DNA from: Tatlockia sp.
GTDB taxonomy: Bacteria > Pseudomonadota > Gammaproteobacteria > Legionellales > Legionellaceae
Assembly (NCBI GenBank): GCA_013697955.1
Contig: JACCVV010000059.1
Span: forward strand, 48,124 to 112,123
Direction: 5' to 3'
DNA length: 64,000 nucleotides
Shown: positions 9,677-19,585 of the stretch, piece after piece
Position numbering within the stretch: the stretch's first letter is position 1
Layout: each line of letters begins with the position of its first letter
Notes under the pieces: generated by a model
The model's input: only the letters and a program-made list of their open reading frames with translations
What the model was told of the DNA's origin: nothing
Database searches by the model: none
Program-made: the position numbers and the translations under genes

Positions 9677-11971
9677 ATGCTAAAAATATTAAAAAGAATC
9701 GTACAGGACGTAACCACAGCAAGTCATTTAACTGAAGCATTAACTATCCTGGTGCAGCGAGTGCGCAAAGCGATTGATGCTGAAGCTGTGTCTGTATTTC
9801 TTATTGATAATAAGCATGCTGAATATGTATTAATTGCGACCGATGGTTTAAATAAACTTTCTGAATTCAGGGTAAGAGTTGGTCTTGACAGCGGATTAAT
9901 AGGATTAGTGGGGCGTCGTGAAGAACCCATTAATATCGAAGATGCGCCTACACATCAGGATTTTCATCAAAATTCCTTGCTTGGCGAAGAGTCTTTACAC
10001 GCTTTTCTTGGCGTGCCGATAATTCAACACCGTAAACTCTATGGCGTTTTAACTGTTCAAAGAGCAGAAAAACGTTGTTTTGATGATGCCGAAGAAGCCT
10101 TTTTAATTACCTTGGCAGCGCAGTTGGGCGGAATCATTGCTCATTCAGAGGCTACGGGTGAATTAGCACAGCTTACCCAACCGCAGCCTGCAGGAAATAA
10201 AAAACATGAAATCCAGACCCCGACCGCGTTAACCGGCGTCGGTTCAGTCCCCGGAATTGGAATCGGCACAGCAGTTGTCGTTTATCCTCCTGCGGATATT
10301 GATGCCGTTCCTCGTCATTTGATTGATAGCATTGAAGAAGAAATAGAAGACTTTTTTGAAGCCTTGCAAGCGACTCGGGAGGACATGCAACGTCTTAGCA
10401 AGCGTATGAAGTCGACCGTTGCGGAAGATGAGCATGCCTTGTTTGATGTCTATGTTCGTATTCTTGATAAAGATAGTTTGGGTGCCGAGGTTGAGCAAAC
10501 TATTCGTCAAGAGCAATTGTCAGCCCAGGCGGCCCTGGCAACAGTTATTAAAAAACATATTCACCAATTTGAAAGCATGGAAGATGATTACTTGCGCGAG
10601 AGAGCCAGTGATTTTCGTGATTTGGGACGACGGGTTTTAGCCGAATTGCAGCGCTCTCAACGTGAAGAAATTGTTTACCCTCGCCGTACCATTCTTATCG
10701 GCGAAGAAGTGACTGCTTCTGATTTAGCCGAAGTTCCTGAAGGGCATTTGGCCGCAGTGGTTTCTGCTAAAGGAGCTAATAATTCACATGTAGCCATTTT
10801 AGCCAGAGCCTTGGGCGTGCCAACAGTGATGGGCGTTCGCGGCTTAAAAGTGGAATTTTTATCACGTCGCGCTGTAGTAGTTGATGGTTTTTACGGCCAT
10901 GTCTATATTTCGCCCAATAAAGCCATTCTTTCTGAATTTAAAAAATTAGCACAGGAAGAATTGGAACTTAATCAAAGCCTGGTTAGCCTGCGCGAAAAGC
11001 CTGCTGAAACACTGGATAATTATCGAGTCTCTTTGCAAGTCAATACGGGTCTGGCTTTGGATGCGGGGTTATCAATGAGTGTAGGGGCTGAGGGCGTAGG
11101 ATTGTATCGCTCGGAAGTACCCTTTATGAGCCGTGATCGTTTTCCCTCAGAAGACGAACAGCATATAATCTACCGCCAAATCCTCAAAGCTTTTGCTCCC
11201 CGTTTGGTTACAATGCGCACCTTAGATATTGGCGGTGATAAGATTTTGCCCTATTTTCCTGTAACTGAAGATAACCCTTATCTTGGTTGGCGTGGAATTC
11301 GTGTAACACTTGATCACCCTGATGTCTTTTTGATGCAGGTGCGCGCAATGATGCGAGCCAGTGAAGAGCTCGACAACTTGCGCATTATGCTTCCTATGGT
11401 GACTAATATTTCTGAAGTGGATGAAGCGATATATTTGGTGGAGCAGGCTTTTGAGGAATTGCTTGAAGAAGGCTGCCTTATAGAAAAACCAAAACTTGGG
11501 GTGATGATTGAAGTACCTGCTGCTGTTTATCAAGCTCGTGAATTAGCAAAACGCGTCGATTTTCTTTCGGTTGGTTCAAATGATTTAACCCAGTACTTAT
11601 TGGCAGTTGACAGAAACAATGCCCGCGTTGCAGGCCTTTACGATTCCCTTCATCCGGCGATGCTTCGAACCTTGATGAAAGTTGTTGAAGGTGGACATGC
11701 CGCCGGTGTTGAAGTCAGTATATGCGGTGAGATGGCCTCTGATCCCTTATCAGTTATTCTTTTACTCGCAATGGGTTTTGATACTTTGTCGATGAACTCG
11801 ACCTCTTTACCGCGCATTAAGTGGGTAATTCGAAATTTATCTCTGGGGCTGGCGCGTAAAGTCCTGGCTGAGGTTTTGGAATTCGAACATCCTGCTGAAA
11901 TCCGTATGCATTTGCAAAAAACTTTAGAAAATGAAGGCTTGGGCAGTCTTATAAGGGCCGGCAAGTCGTGA
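9677..11971 (+). CDS. ptsP: Phosphoenolpyruvate-protein phosphotransferase PtsP (nitrogen PTS enzyme I)
   Basis: PtsP passes phosphate from PEP to NPr in the nitrogen-related PTS, a regulatory rather than sugar-import system. Residues 1-160 form a GAF domain. The enzyme-I core follows, with the phospho-histidine domain at about 335-420 (GANNSHVAILARALGVP, His371) and the PEP-binding barrel with TLDIGGDK and SVGSNDLTQY. Length is 764 residues. It starts on the base after the rppH stop and overlaps the next gene by 4 bp, so these genes are translationally coupled. Confidence 0.95.
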   Translation: MLKILKRIVQDVTTASHLTEALTILVQRVRKAIDAEAVSVFLIDNKHAEYVLIATDGLNKLSEFRVRVGLDSGLIGLVGRREEPINIEDAPTHQDFHQNSLLGEESLHAFLGVPIIQHRKLYGVLTVQRAEKRCFDDAEEAFLITLAAQLGGIIAHSEATGELAQLTQPQPAGNKKHEIQTPTALTGVGSVPGIGIGTAVVVYPPADIDAVPRHLIDSIEEEIEDFFEALQATREDMQRLSKRMKSTVAEDEHALFDVYVRILDKDSLGAEVEQTIRQEQLSAQAALATVIKKHIHQFESMEDDYLRERASDFRDLGRRVLAELQRSQREEIVYPRRTILIGEEVTASDLAEVPEGHLAAVVSAKGANNSHVAILARALGVPTVMGVRGLKVEFLSRRAVVVDGFYGHVYISPNKAILSEFKKLAQEELELNQSLVSLREKPAETLDNYRVSLQVNTGLALDAGLSMSVGAEGVGLYRSEVPFMSRDRFPSEDEQHIIYRQILKAFAPRLVTMRTLDIGGDKILPYFPVTEDNPYLGWRGIRVTLDHPDVFLMQVRAMMRASEELDNLRIMLPMVTNISEVDEAIYLVEQAFEELLEEGCLIEKPKLGVMIEVPAAVYQARELAKRVDFLSVGSNDLTQYLLAVDRNNARVAGLYDSLHPAMLRTLMKVVEGGHAAGVEVSICGEMASDPLSVILLLAMGFDTLSMNSTSLPRIKWVIRNLSLGLARKVLAEVLEFEHPAEIRMHLQKTLENEGLGSLIRAGKS

Positions 11972-12783
11972 GTTTGTCGGCTGTGTTTTACAGTAGTCTT
12001 ATTTACATTGGAGCCGGTGTTTTTGCTGGACTAGTTTCCGGCTTAATGGGCATTGGCGGCGGTATCGTTGTTGTTCCTGCGCTAATTTTTCTCTTTCAAA
12101 ACAATTCAACGATACCCGCAGAATTGATCATGCCCATGGCGATAGGCACTTCGCTTGCAGTGATGGTGGTAACCGCGCAAGCGACTATTCGATTTCATTA
12201 CAAAAAGGGTAATATTGCCTGGCCTATTTATAAACTATTAGCACCCGGTATTGCGCTGGGCACGGTATGCGGGGCTTTGCTAACTGATAAATTACCAACT
12301 GATTTTCTCAAAATTCTATTTGCTGTTTTTTTAGTGTTTATTGCATTTAAGATGCTATTTGATATGCATCAAAAAGCGCATCCAAGGCATAATTTCCCAA
12401 GTAGATATAAAAATCAACTCATCAGTTTTTTTATTGGCTGCCAATCAGGTTTGCTCGGAATTGGTGGTGGCGCTTTGGTAATTCCCTATTTAAATTACTG
12501 TGGACTGGATATAAAAAAAATCACTCCAATTGCAGCTTTGTGCACTATTACAGTGGCAGTCATTGGGACCTTTGCCTTTATTAGTATCGGCGCTTTTAAA
12601 ACGAATTTGCCGGCCTTTAGTTCCGGTTTCGTATATTGGCCAGCGGTAATAGGGATTGCTATTCCCAGTAGTTTTTTAGCGCCATTTGGGGCAAGATTAA
12701 CTTATCTGTTGCCTGTTAAACATTTAAAGTATTTTTTTATTCTGTTGTTGCTAGCTACAACAATCGAATTATTAATTGTATAA
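11968..12783 (+). CDS. TauE/SafE-family membrane transporter
   Basis: This 271-residue polytopic membrane protein has about eight hydrophobic helices. The duplicated family signature is visible as GLVSGLMGIGGGIVVVP near the N-terminus and GCQSGLLGIGGGALVIP in the middle. TauE/SafE proteins export sulfite, organosulfur anions or related compounds, but the substrate here cannot be told. The GTG start at 11968 overlaps the ptsP stop (GTGA). It is inserted between ptsP and lgt within the conserved run. Confidence 0.88.
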   Translation: MSLSAVFYSSLIYIGAGVFAGLVSGLMGIGGGIVVVPALIFLFQNNSTIPAELIMPMAIGTSLAVMVVTAQATIRFHYKKGNIAWPIYKLLAPGIALGTVCGALLTDKLPTDFLKILFAVFLVFIAFKMLFDMHQKAHPRHNFPSRYKNQLISFFIGCQSGLLGIGGGALVIPYLNYCGLDIKKITPIAALCTITVAVIGTFAFISIGAFKTNLPAFSSGFVYWPAVIGIAIPSSFLAPFGARLTYLLPVKHLKYFFILLLLATTIELLIV

Positions 12784-12804
12784 GCCCATTTTAGAGGCAA
12801 AAAT

Positions 12805-13578
12805 ATGATCATTTTTCCACAAATTGACCCTGTTGTTTTTTCACTTGGCCCCATTAAAGTGCATTGGTATGGCCTTATGTATTTGTTAGGCTTTATGGGA
12901 GCTTGGACTTTGGCGCATTGGCGCGCAAAACACTATAAATTAAATTGGACTTCCGAGCAGATTGGCGATCTGATTTTTTATGGCGCTTTAGGCGTGATTA
13001 TTGGTGGCCGCGTCGGCTATATGTTGTTCTATAATACCTATCAATTTTTAACCCAACCCTGGATTGTCATTAAACTCTGGGAAGGGGGAATGTCTTTTCA
13101 TGGTGGTTTAATTGGTGTTGCATTTGCGATGTGGCTTTTTTCCCGCAGTGTGAAGAAACCTTTTTTAGAAGTTACCGATTTTCTTGCGCCCCTTGTGCCT
13201 CTAGGACTTGGCGCTGGCCGTATCGGTAATTTCATCAATGGTGAATTGTGGGGGCGTGTAACCGATGTTCCCTGGGCTATGATTTTTCCAAATTCCGATG
13301 GACAGCCTCGCCATCCTTCGCAACTTTATGAATTGGGTCTTGAAGGTGTGGCCTTGTTTATTTTTCTTTGGTGGTATGCATCGAAGCCACGTCCGCGTGG
13401 ACGGGTTTCAGCGATGTTTTTAGTGGGTTATGCGATTTGCCGCTTAGTGGCAGAATGCTTCCGTGAGCCTGATGCCCAACTTGGTTTTATCGGGTTCAAC
13501 TGGCTAACTATGGGACAACTTTTATCCATACCCATGTTATTAATCGGTCTGTGGTGTCTAAGGCGGAATAAACAATGA
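12805..13578 (+). CDS. lgt: Prolipoprotein diacylglyceryl transferase
   Basis: Lgt transfers diacylglycerol from phosphatidylglycerol to the lipobox cysteine of prolipoproteins in the inner membrane. The signature [16 protein letters not shown] is at about residues 136-151, and the HGG motif (SFHGGLIGV) precedes it. There are about seven membrane segments and the 257-residue length is normal. An AGAGG-like site precedes the ATG. The end overlaps thyA by 4 bp (ATGA), matching the widespread lgt-thyA pairing. Confidence 0.96.
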   Translation: MIIFPQIDPVVFSLGPIKVHWYGLMYLLGFMGAWTLAHWRAKHYKLNWTSEQIGDLIFYGALGVIIGGRVGYMLFYNTYQFLTQPWIVIKLWEGGMSFHGGLIGVAFAMWLFSRSVKKPFLEVTDFLAPLVPLGLGAGRIGNFINGELWGRVTDVPWAMIFPNSDGQPRHPSQLYELGLEGVALFIFLWWYASKPRPRGRVSAMFLVGYAICRLVAECFREPDAQLGFIGFNWLTMGQLLSIPMLLIGLWCLRRNKQ

Positions 13579-14369
13579 AAGCCTATTTGCAATTATTAAA
13601 ACATATTTTAGAAGAGGGCGTTGAGAAAGCAGATAGGACAGGAACAGGTACTTTATCCGTTTTCGGTTATCAAATGCGTTTCAATCTTAATAAAGGTTTT
13701 CCTTTACTCACAACTAAAAAGTTACATACCCGATCGATTATCCATGAGTTGCTCTGGTTTTTACGCGGCGATACCAACATTAAATATCTTAATGAAAATG
13801 GAGTATCCATTTGGAACGAGTGGGCTGATGAAAATGGTGATTTAGGTCCCGTCTATGGCCGACAATGGCGCTCCTGGCCTACACCGGATGGTCGCAGCAT
13901 TGATCAAATAGCAGAGGTGTTGCAGCAGATAAAATCTAATCCGGACTCACGCCGTTTATTGGTAAGTTCCTGGAATGTGGGTGAGCTTGATAAAATGGCG
14001 CTAATGCCCTGTCATGCCCTTTTCCAATTCTATGTTAGCGATAACCGGCTTTCCTGCCAATTGTATCAACGTTCTGCAGACGTATTTTTAGGCGTCCCTT
14101 TTAACATTGCATCTTATGCTTTGCTTACGCATATGGTGGCGCAGCAATCTGATCTGGAGGTTGGTGATTTCATTTGGACAGGCGGTGACTGCCATCTTTA
14201 TTTGAATCATTTGGAACAAACCAAAACACAGCTGGAACGCGATCCCTTGGCTTTATCCGAACTAATTATTAAAAGGAAGCCCGTCTCGCTTTTTGATTAT
14301 CGGTTTGAAGATTTTGAGATTGCTAATTATCAATCTCACCCAGGAATTAAAGCGCCTGTTGCGGTATGA
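13575..14369 (+). CDS. thyA: Thymidylate synthase
   Basis: ThyA methylates dUMP to dTMP using methylene-tetrahydrofolate. The catalytic cysteine is Cys146 in [13 protein letters not shown]. The dUMP-binding [18 protein letters not shown] and the C-terminal [11 protein letters not shown] are all present. At 264 residues it is the compact E. coli-like form. The start overlaps the lgt stop by 4 bp. It ends the rppH-ptsP-tauE-lgt-thyA run. Confidence 0.97.
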   Translation: MKAYLQLLKHILEEGVEKADRTGTGTLSVFGYQMRFNLNKGFPLLTTKKLHTRSIIHELLWFLRGDTNIKYLNENGVSIWNEWADENGDLGPVYGRQWRSWPTPDGRSIDQIAEVLQQIKSNPDSRRLLVSSWNVGELDKMALMPCHALFQFYVSDNRLSCQLYQRSADVFLGVPFNIASYALLTHMVAQQSDLEVGDFIWTGGDCHLYLNHLEQTKTQLERDPLALSELIIKRKPVSLFDYRFEDFEIANYQSHPGIKAPVAV

Positions 14370-14382
14370 ATGTGCGCTTTTT
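14349..14382 (+). terminator. Possible terminator overlapping the end of thyA
   Basis: A 7-bp stem (AAAGCGC / GCGCTTT) with an 18-base loop spans the thyA stop codon and is followed by TT and an AT-rich stretch. It lies between convergent genes and might act on the plus strand. The long loop makes this tentative. Confidence 0.4.
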
Positions 14383-15649
14383 ATAAACAAAAAAAACGTT
14401 CTACGAGTTCATGTTCTTTAAATCCAAGTTCTACCAGTTTATCTAGTTCTTCATTAACTTCAGGGCTTTTATCCTTGATTAAGCCCTGAAGTTTTTCATC
14501 AGCAGGACGCCAGAAATTATAGTGGCTTTTCTTTATAGGTTTTTCCTTGAGTTTTGCATTATCAATGGCGTCAATGAGTGTTTTTCGGGTTTTTAAAACT
14601 TGAGCAGGCTTTAAAATCTCTTTTTCAAAGAGTCGGCTGAAAGAATAGAAGATCTCAGGATTAAAAAAATTATTGAGATCTTTAATTAGATTTTCACATT
14701 CTAAAACAATAGGTAAATACTTTGAAAACAAAAGGCCAAAATCTTTTTGAAGCTTAAATTGTTTCTCAAAAGTAATAATTGTCTTATCACCCACCTTGAA
14801 AGATTTCATCTGTTGAAATATCAGATCTGAGGCAAAAATAGCAGCTGAGGTATTCAGGTAAGTTTTAAAGGAATTATTTTTTAAGGCACTGCTAGCTAAT
14901 TCATCACGGCGATTTTTGATTAAATCAATAAAACGCTGCCCAGCTACTGGCATATAAGTATCTACAAGGTTCTCAATAAAAAAATTAGGAACTAAGCAGA
15001 TCTGCAAAATGGCTTGGTTAACTTCGGCACGAAAGCAATCAGAATAAATAAGATGTGGATTAATAATTTGACTTGAGCTGTTCCCAGGAGTCAAATCCAG
15101 CCAGTTTGTGTAGCTGTAATTCGTGGCATAGGGTAAATATTCAATGGTTTCCGGTGATATTGTATAGCTTTCAATATCATTTGAAGTCCATCCCCTGCGA
15201 TTTTCTGCAAAGCACCAATCACCATCGATTTTAATGACTCGATTAAATTGATCCAGACCTACATTTCCGTTTTTAAAATCGATTTCTTGTAAAAGAATAG
15301 CGACAACCATTGCCTTACCAAGACCGCAAAAAATACCATTATAAAATTGACTCATTTGTTCAAAAGGTAGCTTGTGAAAACCAGGAACTTCTTCTGATAA
15401 AACGTAGTACACACCGGTGCCAGCATGCCATGCCAAGCGTGTCTCGGGCTGATGGGGGATGATTAGCCGAAAAAATTCCTGAGCCAATAATTCAAGTTTA
15501 GCGGTTGCCGGATCTTTAATTTCTTTGCAAAACCAAATTTTATCAGAGCCTTTCAAGCTTCCTTTATAAACAATGTGAGTAAACTTATTATCAGGGTTGC
15601 TACTGAGAGTTTTAGAAGGTGTAAAATCATCGATATTATAAATTATCAT
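14381..15649 (-). CDS. Kinase-like effector candidate (paralogue A)
   Basis: This 422-residue protein has no assigned name that I recognise. Residues 1-150 align closely with the gene at 15758. They show a protein-kinase-like order of motifs: WFCKE (Lys42), LAQEFF (Glu58), a hinge-like YYVLSEEVPG, then DFKNGNVGLD with Asp124, Lys126 and Asn129, then IKIDGDW with Asp142. The Asp-to-Asp spacing of 18 equals that between the HRD and DFG aspartates in PKA. A clear glycine-rich loop and the HRD histidine are missing. The remainder is helical and unassigned. There is no signal peptide. An effector role is inferred from the genomic style. Confidence 0.7.
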   Translation of the reverse strand: MIIYNIDDFTPSKTLSSNPDNKFTHIVYKGSLKGSDKIWFCKEIKDPATAKLELLAQEFFRLIIPHQPETRLAWHAGTGVYYVLSEEVPGFHKLPFEQMSQFYNGIFCGLGKAMVVAILLQEIDFKNGNVGLDQFNRVIKIDGDWCFAENRRGWTSNDIESYTISPETIEYLPYATNYSYTNWLDLTPGNSSSQIINPHLIYSDCFRAEVNQAILQICLVPNFFIENLVDTYMPVAGQRFIDLIKNRRDELASSALKNNSFKTYLNTSAAIFASDLIFQQMKSFKVGDKTIITFEKQFKLQKDFGLLFSKYLPIVLECENLIKDLNNFFNPEIFYSFSRLFEKEILKPAQVLKTRKTLIDAIDNAKLKEKPIKKSHYNFWRPADEKLQGLIKDKSPEVNEELDKLVELGFKEHELVERFFCL

Positions 15650-15757
15650 TTTAGAGAAACGTTTCCTTAGCTGGCGCAGTCTAAAATTCTAGCCGTTATG
15701 CTCTAATATTTCTCCAATGAAGTAAATACCTGCGCACTATGAACCGTTAAATAGGGC

Positions 15758-17629
15758 TTAAATTTTAGCCGAGTCCAGACTTATATTAACGTCTTGTAGC
15801 TGGCTTTTGGTTATCAACTGCGTACCAAAAAAACCATTTTTATAAAGGTTTACGGCATGACTGATTTCATCAATCAGCATTGAATAATCACAGGGCATTG
15901 AAAGACTAAGTTCTTTTGCATGGATAAATGTTTGCATTAGTCTGTTATTTAATTTGGAATCGGTTTTCATTTCCCAAATTTTTTCACGACATTTGATATA
16001 GTTATAAACAATAGGCAGTTCGGTTTTAAGTCCTAATAAGTCACAAGGCAGAGTTATGGTTCCTTCAAATAGAGGCTCCGTTTTTAAGGATTTTAGATAG
16101 TTTGCTATTTGGATAAGCTCTAATTTCAGAGCGGCATAGTCATTTGGGTTTGCTAGTTTAGTTTTAATAAAATCAATATATTCCTCATAGTTCTCGGTAG
16201 AAAAGGTTCTAATTTCCCACAAAAGTTGCCGACAGTGGATGTAATTCACTATTTGTTCTAATTCAAATTTGTAGCTAATCAGATCGCAGGGTTTATAAAG
16301 CTCCTGTTCAAAATATTGAATAAACTTGTCCAAGCGCTGATCGTTAATATCAAAATAACCTTTTATTTCGTTTAATAACTTCATACATTTAAGAATATTT
16401 AAGTTGTGAGCTAACTCAATTTTAATGGCTAGATAATCGCAAGGAGGATTTGAAAGTTTGAATTCAATATTTTTTATAAAGTCATCATCATGATGGCGGA
16501 GTTCACCAAATTCTTTTATCAATTGAATAGATTGAAAGTGATTTAAATGCTGGGTCAATTCAATTTTAAGGTCAAAAAGGTTGAAAGCTTTGTAGAGTCT
16601 ATCTTCATATGAAGGGATTTGATTAGAGGGAGTGTTAAATTTGATTTCATTTATTAATTGTTCGCATTCAAAGCCTAAATAGGGATTAAGCTTGGCAAGT
16701 TCCTTATTTTTTCCCAGATGATTCAAAAAATCATGCACCAGATTGTTTTGTTGATAGTCGGGGATGATTGAAATGTTGGTATTATTGAAACACTTCATAT
16801 GCTCCAGAATAGTTTGAACATCACTTTTTACGAACGATGAATTCAAATAATCTTTGAAAGAATTACTTTTTAAAGCGCTTTGGGTTAAAAACTCTCGGCG
16901 ATTTTTAATTAAATCAACAAAACGTTGGCCGCCAGCCTGCAGGTAATTATCTACAAAGGCCTCAATAAAACTATCCGGAATTAGCAAAATTTTTACTAAG
17001 GCTTGATTCACTTCTGCTCTAAATTGGGAGGAGTTAGACAAATTAGCATCAACTATTGAGGATTTGTTTTTTTGTTTATCACGACGGCCCATATCTAGCC
17101 AGTTATCATACTTAAAATCTTTGGGATAAGGCAGGTTTTCAATTGCCTCCAGGGTTAATTTAAAGGGCCCCTTATTTCTGAATTCGGCAAAAGCCCAATC
17201 ACCATCAATCTTGATAACACGATTTTGCGCATCGAGGCCCACATTACCATTTTTTAAGTCATACTCTTCCAGAAACATCCCTACAACTAAAGCTTGACCT
17301 AGGCCGGTAAAAATTCCATTGGCGAAATTTGCAGCGCGTTTGGTTGGAAGGCGCCGATAACCTTGGACTTCTTCGGAAAGAATATAATAAGTACCAGTAA
17401 AATAATTATAAGCAAGGCGTGTTTCAGGCTGATGGGGAATAATAAGTCGAAAAAATTCCTGAGCCAAAATTTCCGATTTTGCATCCGCTGCATCTTCGAT
17501 TTCTTTACAAAACCAGATCTTGTCAGAGCCATCCAAAGTCCCTTTTCTAACGTTATGGGAAAATTGATTTTGATTTGATCCAACAAGATTACATTGAGGA
17601 TTGAAATAGCGTATATCATATAAAAACAT
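15758..17629 (-). CDS. Kinase-like effector candidate with C-terminal helical repeats (paralogue B)
   Basis: This 623-residue paralogue of the downstream gene starts 108 bp before it. The first 150 residues are near-colinear without gaps: Lys42 in WFCKE, Asp124, Lys126 and Asn129 in DLKNGNVGLD, and Asp142 in IKIDGDW. DLK..N matches the canonical kinase catalytic loop better than paralogue A does. The C-terminal half (about 350-610) holds roughly five or six degenerate repeats of 45-55 residues. Each begins like PCDYxxLKxEL and continues NYIKCxxxLxEIK, probably helical bundles for binding partners. This region is missing from paralogue A. Confidence 0.72.
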   Translation of the reverse strand: MFLYDIRYFNPQCNLVGSNQNQFSHNVRKGTLDGSDKIWFCKEIEDAADAKSEILAQEFFRLIIPHQPETRLAYNYFTGTYYILSEEVQGYRRLPTKRAANFANGIFTGLGQALVVGMFLEEYDLKNGNVGLDAQNRVIKIDGDWAFAEFRNKGPFKLTLEAIENLPYPKDFKYDNWLDMGRRDKQKNKSSIVDANLSNSSQFRAEVNQALVKILLIPDSFIEAFVDNYLQAGGQRFVDLIKNRREFLTQSALKSNSFKDYLNSSFVKSDVQTILEHMKCFNNTNISIIPDYQQNNLVHDFLNHLGKNKELAKLNPYLGFECEQLINEIKFNTPSNQIPSYEDRLYKAFNLFDLKIELTQHLNHFQSIQLIKEFGELRHHDDDFIKNIEFKLSNPPCDYLAIKIELAHNLNILKCMKLLNEIKGYFDINDQRLDKFIQYFEQELYKPCDLISYKFELEQIVNYIHCRQLLWEIRTFSTENYEEYIDFIKTKLANPNDYAALKLELIQIANYLKSLKTEPLFEGTITLPCDLLGLKTELPIVYNYIKCREKIWEMKTDSKLNNRLMQTFIHAKELSLSMPCDYSMLIDEISHAVNLYKNGFFGTQLITKSQLQDVNISLDSAKI

Positions 17630-17821
17630 TTTGAGGTTCTCAGGATTGTCTTCAGGCAGTATAAAATAAAAACATTAAGAGAGTATTAGTTAAGGGCTTT
17701 AAAGCTCATGCTTTGCACAGGGTTCGAAGAGCTAGAGTACAAAATAGCTTTGGGCTAAGCAGCAAATAGCAGTTTCCCGGTTTCCTTGATAAACTCAATT
17801 TTAAGCAAAATTGAGACAATT

Positions 17822-18922
17822 ATGAAAAAAATCCACCTGTCCCTCATTTTTCTAATACTTTGGCACCCTTTTGCTAATGCCGAAATAAATCAAGTCTTTC
17901 TCGATAAGAAAGTGCAAAACTTCGTAAAAGCTAAGCCTGTAAAAGCGATGGTTTATGGTTTATGGATTAAAGGTCAGCCCATCTCAATTAAGGCACTTGG
18001 AGAATCCATGACTGCAGTGCCTGCTACGACCGAAATGCATTTTCGTATTGGCGGCGTTACAGAGACCATGCTTACTACTGTTCTTATGCAACTAGTTGAG
18101 CGAAATAAAATAGCACTGGACGCCAAAATTGCGCGCTGGTTTCCTGATTTACCAAATGCATCAGAAGTTAGTCTTCAAATGTTAGCCAATGGGACAAGTG
18201 GATATCCGGATTATGTTTTTAATAAAAAATTTGATGAAATCGATAGTAAGCATCCCTTTAAAAAATGGACGGATAAAGAGCTAATTGACCTGGCATTTCT
18301 GCAGCCACCCTTATTCAAGCCTGGCGCCAGTCAACATTATTCACATACCGATTATGTGCTTCTTGGAAACATTCTTTCTCAAATCGCAAACAAACCCCTC
18401 GGCGAATTATTGCAGTCCAACATCCTAACACCCTTGGGCATGAAAGAAACACGCTTTGATTTAACTGCAGAAATCCCCTCACCGGTCCTTCATTCATTTA
18501 GTGATGTCCGCACAATTTATGAAGATGCTACCTACTGGAGTCCTTCATGGACATCAAGCTCAGGTTCTATGGTTTCTACAATTAACGATTTGGGTAAATG
18601 GGCTAATGCCTGGTTGAAAGGATCCTTAGTAACTCCCGAGTCGACCAAACAATTAAGAGCAACAGACACGGTTGGAAAGGGTTCAAATAAACCCAATCTT
18701 TATTTTGCAATGGGCTTTGGGGTAGCGAATCATTGGCTAATGCAAAACCCTTCTTTTGGTGGCTATAGTGGAATTTTTGCTGTACTCCCTGAAAAGAATA
18801 TTGTTTTTATCGCCTTTAATACACTTCAACCGGGGGATAAAACGAATACCAATTGGAGCAAAATTTTATGGCAAGTGTTAGCAACTGAACTCTCGCCAGA
18901 AAACCTTGTTCCCCACTTTTAA
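17822..18922 (+). CDS. Serine hydrolase / class C beta-lactamase-like protein lacking the catalytic residues
   Basis: This 366-residue exported protein starts with a signal peptide (MKKIHLSLIFLILWHPFANA). The frame is open 12 codons upstream, but the ATG at 17822 sits right before the signal. The fold is clearly that of DD-peptidase/esterase/beta-lactamase family S12, with FRIGGVTETML, LLGNIL and FGGYSGIF in the right order. The SxxK motif reads G78-V-T-E81, so the nucleophile and general base are both replaced. The YxN motif reads Y173-S-H, and the HxG-type motif has Phe before GG. It is probably not a hydrolase; it may bind a ligand. Confidence 0.85.
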   Translation: MKKIHLSLIFLILWHPFANAEINQVFLDKKVQNFVKAKPVKAMVYGLWIKGQPISIKALGESMTAVPATTEMHFRIGGVTETMLTTVLMQLVERNKIALDAKIARWFPDLPNASEVSLQMLANGTSGYPDYVFNKKFDEIDSKHPFKKWTDKELIDLAFLQPPLFKPGASQHYSHTDYVLLGNILSQIANKPLGELLQSNILTPLGMKETRFDLTAEIPSPVLHSFSDVRTIYEDATYWSPSWTSSSGSMVSTINDLGKWANAWLKGSLVTPESTKQLRATDTVGKGSNKPNLYFAMGFGVANHWLMQNPSFGGYSGIFAVLPEKNIVFIAFNTLQPGDKTNTNWSKILWQVLATELSPENLVPHF

Positions 18923-18929
18923 ATAGAGG

Positions 18930-19565
18930 TTACTGCGTTTTTTTAGCCGATTTTGCAACTAAATAGTCAAGAATCTGGAAAAATCGAGCCTCGCCTTTTG
19001 CCATTTGCAGATCGGTTTTATATTGATTATTAATAACCATGGCAGGCACACCGTTAACTTTAAAGCGAGCCATTAAGGCACTTCCTTCGGTAACTGCCAT
19101 ATCTATTGTCGTTGAATTTTCAAATGCGCTTTTCGCTATAACCGGATCAACCCCCTGTGCTTTAAAAAAATCAATCATTTCCTGTGTGGATTTTAAAGCC
19201 TCACCTTCTCTTTTCGATTGAATTTCCTTAAATAAAAGCGGGGAGAGTTTAGCATCCAGCCCTAAATGTTGAGCGGTGTAGTAGGCTTTAGCGTAATTAA
19301 CCCAGCTTTGCTTAAACACCACAGGAACCCGTGAGAACTGAATGGTGGAGCCTTGTTTTTGCACCCAGGCTGTTAATGAAGATTCAATGCGATAACACCA
19401 GGGACAGCCATAGCTAAAAAATTCAATGGCTTGGACTTTAGAATTGCTTGGGGATGATTCACTTGAGCTGCTCAGAATTTCATAATCTCTGCCCTCTACA
19501 AATTCTTCAGCAACTGCAATCAAGGGGAGAAGAAAAAAGATAATTGCTATTAGGGGTTTAAACAT
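18930..19565 (-). CDS. DsbA-family thiol:disulfide interchange protein
   Basis: This 211-residue periplasmic thioredoxin-fold protein has a signal peptide (about 1-19). The active site is CPWC (C54, C57) in FFSYGCPWCYRIE, and the cis-proline loop reads VNGVPAMVIN. DsbA oxidises cysteines in exported proteins. CPWC differs from the CPHC of E. coli DsbA and would shift its redox potential. It lies 20 bp downstream of the cytochrome c4 gene, so they are probably co-transcribed. Confidence 0.9.
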   Translation of the reverse strand: MFKPLIAIIFFLLPLIAVAEEFVEGRDYEILSSSSESSPSNSKVQAIEFFSYGCPWCYRIESSLTAWVQKQGSTIQFSRVPVVFKQSWVNYAKAYYTAQHLGLDAKLSPLLFKEIQSKREGEALKSTQEMIDFFKAQGVDPVIAKSAFENSTTIDMAVTEGSALMARFKVNGVPAMVINNQYKTDLQMAKGEARFFQILDYLVAKSAKKTQ

Positions 19566-19585
19566 TTTTAACTCACTATCAAAAA

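Noticed and set aside
17299..17619. Second minus-strand frame inside the 5' end of the 623-residue kinase-like gene
   Set aside because: It overlaps the conserved catalytic region in another frame and has no recognisable product.
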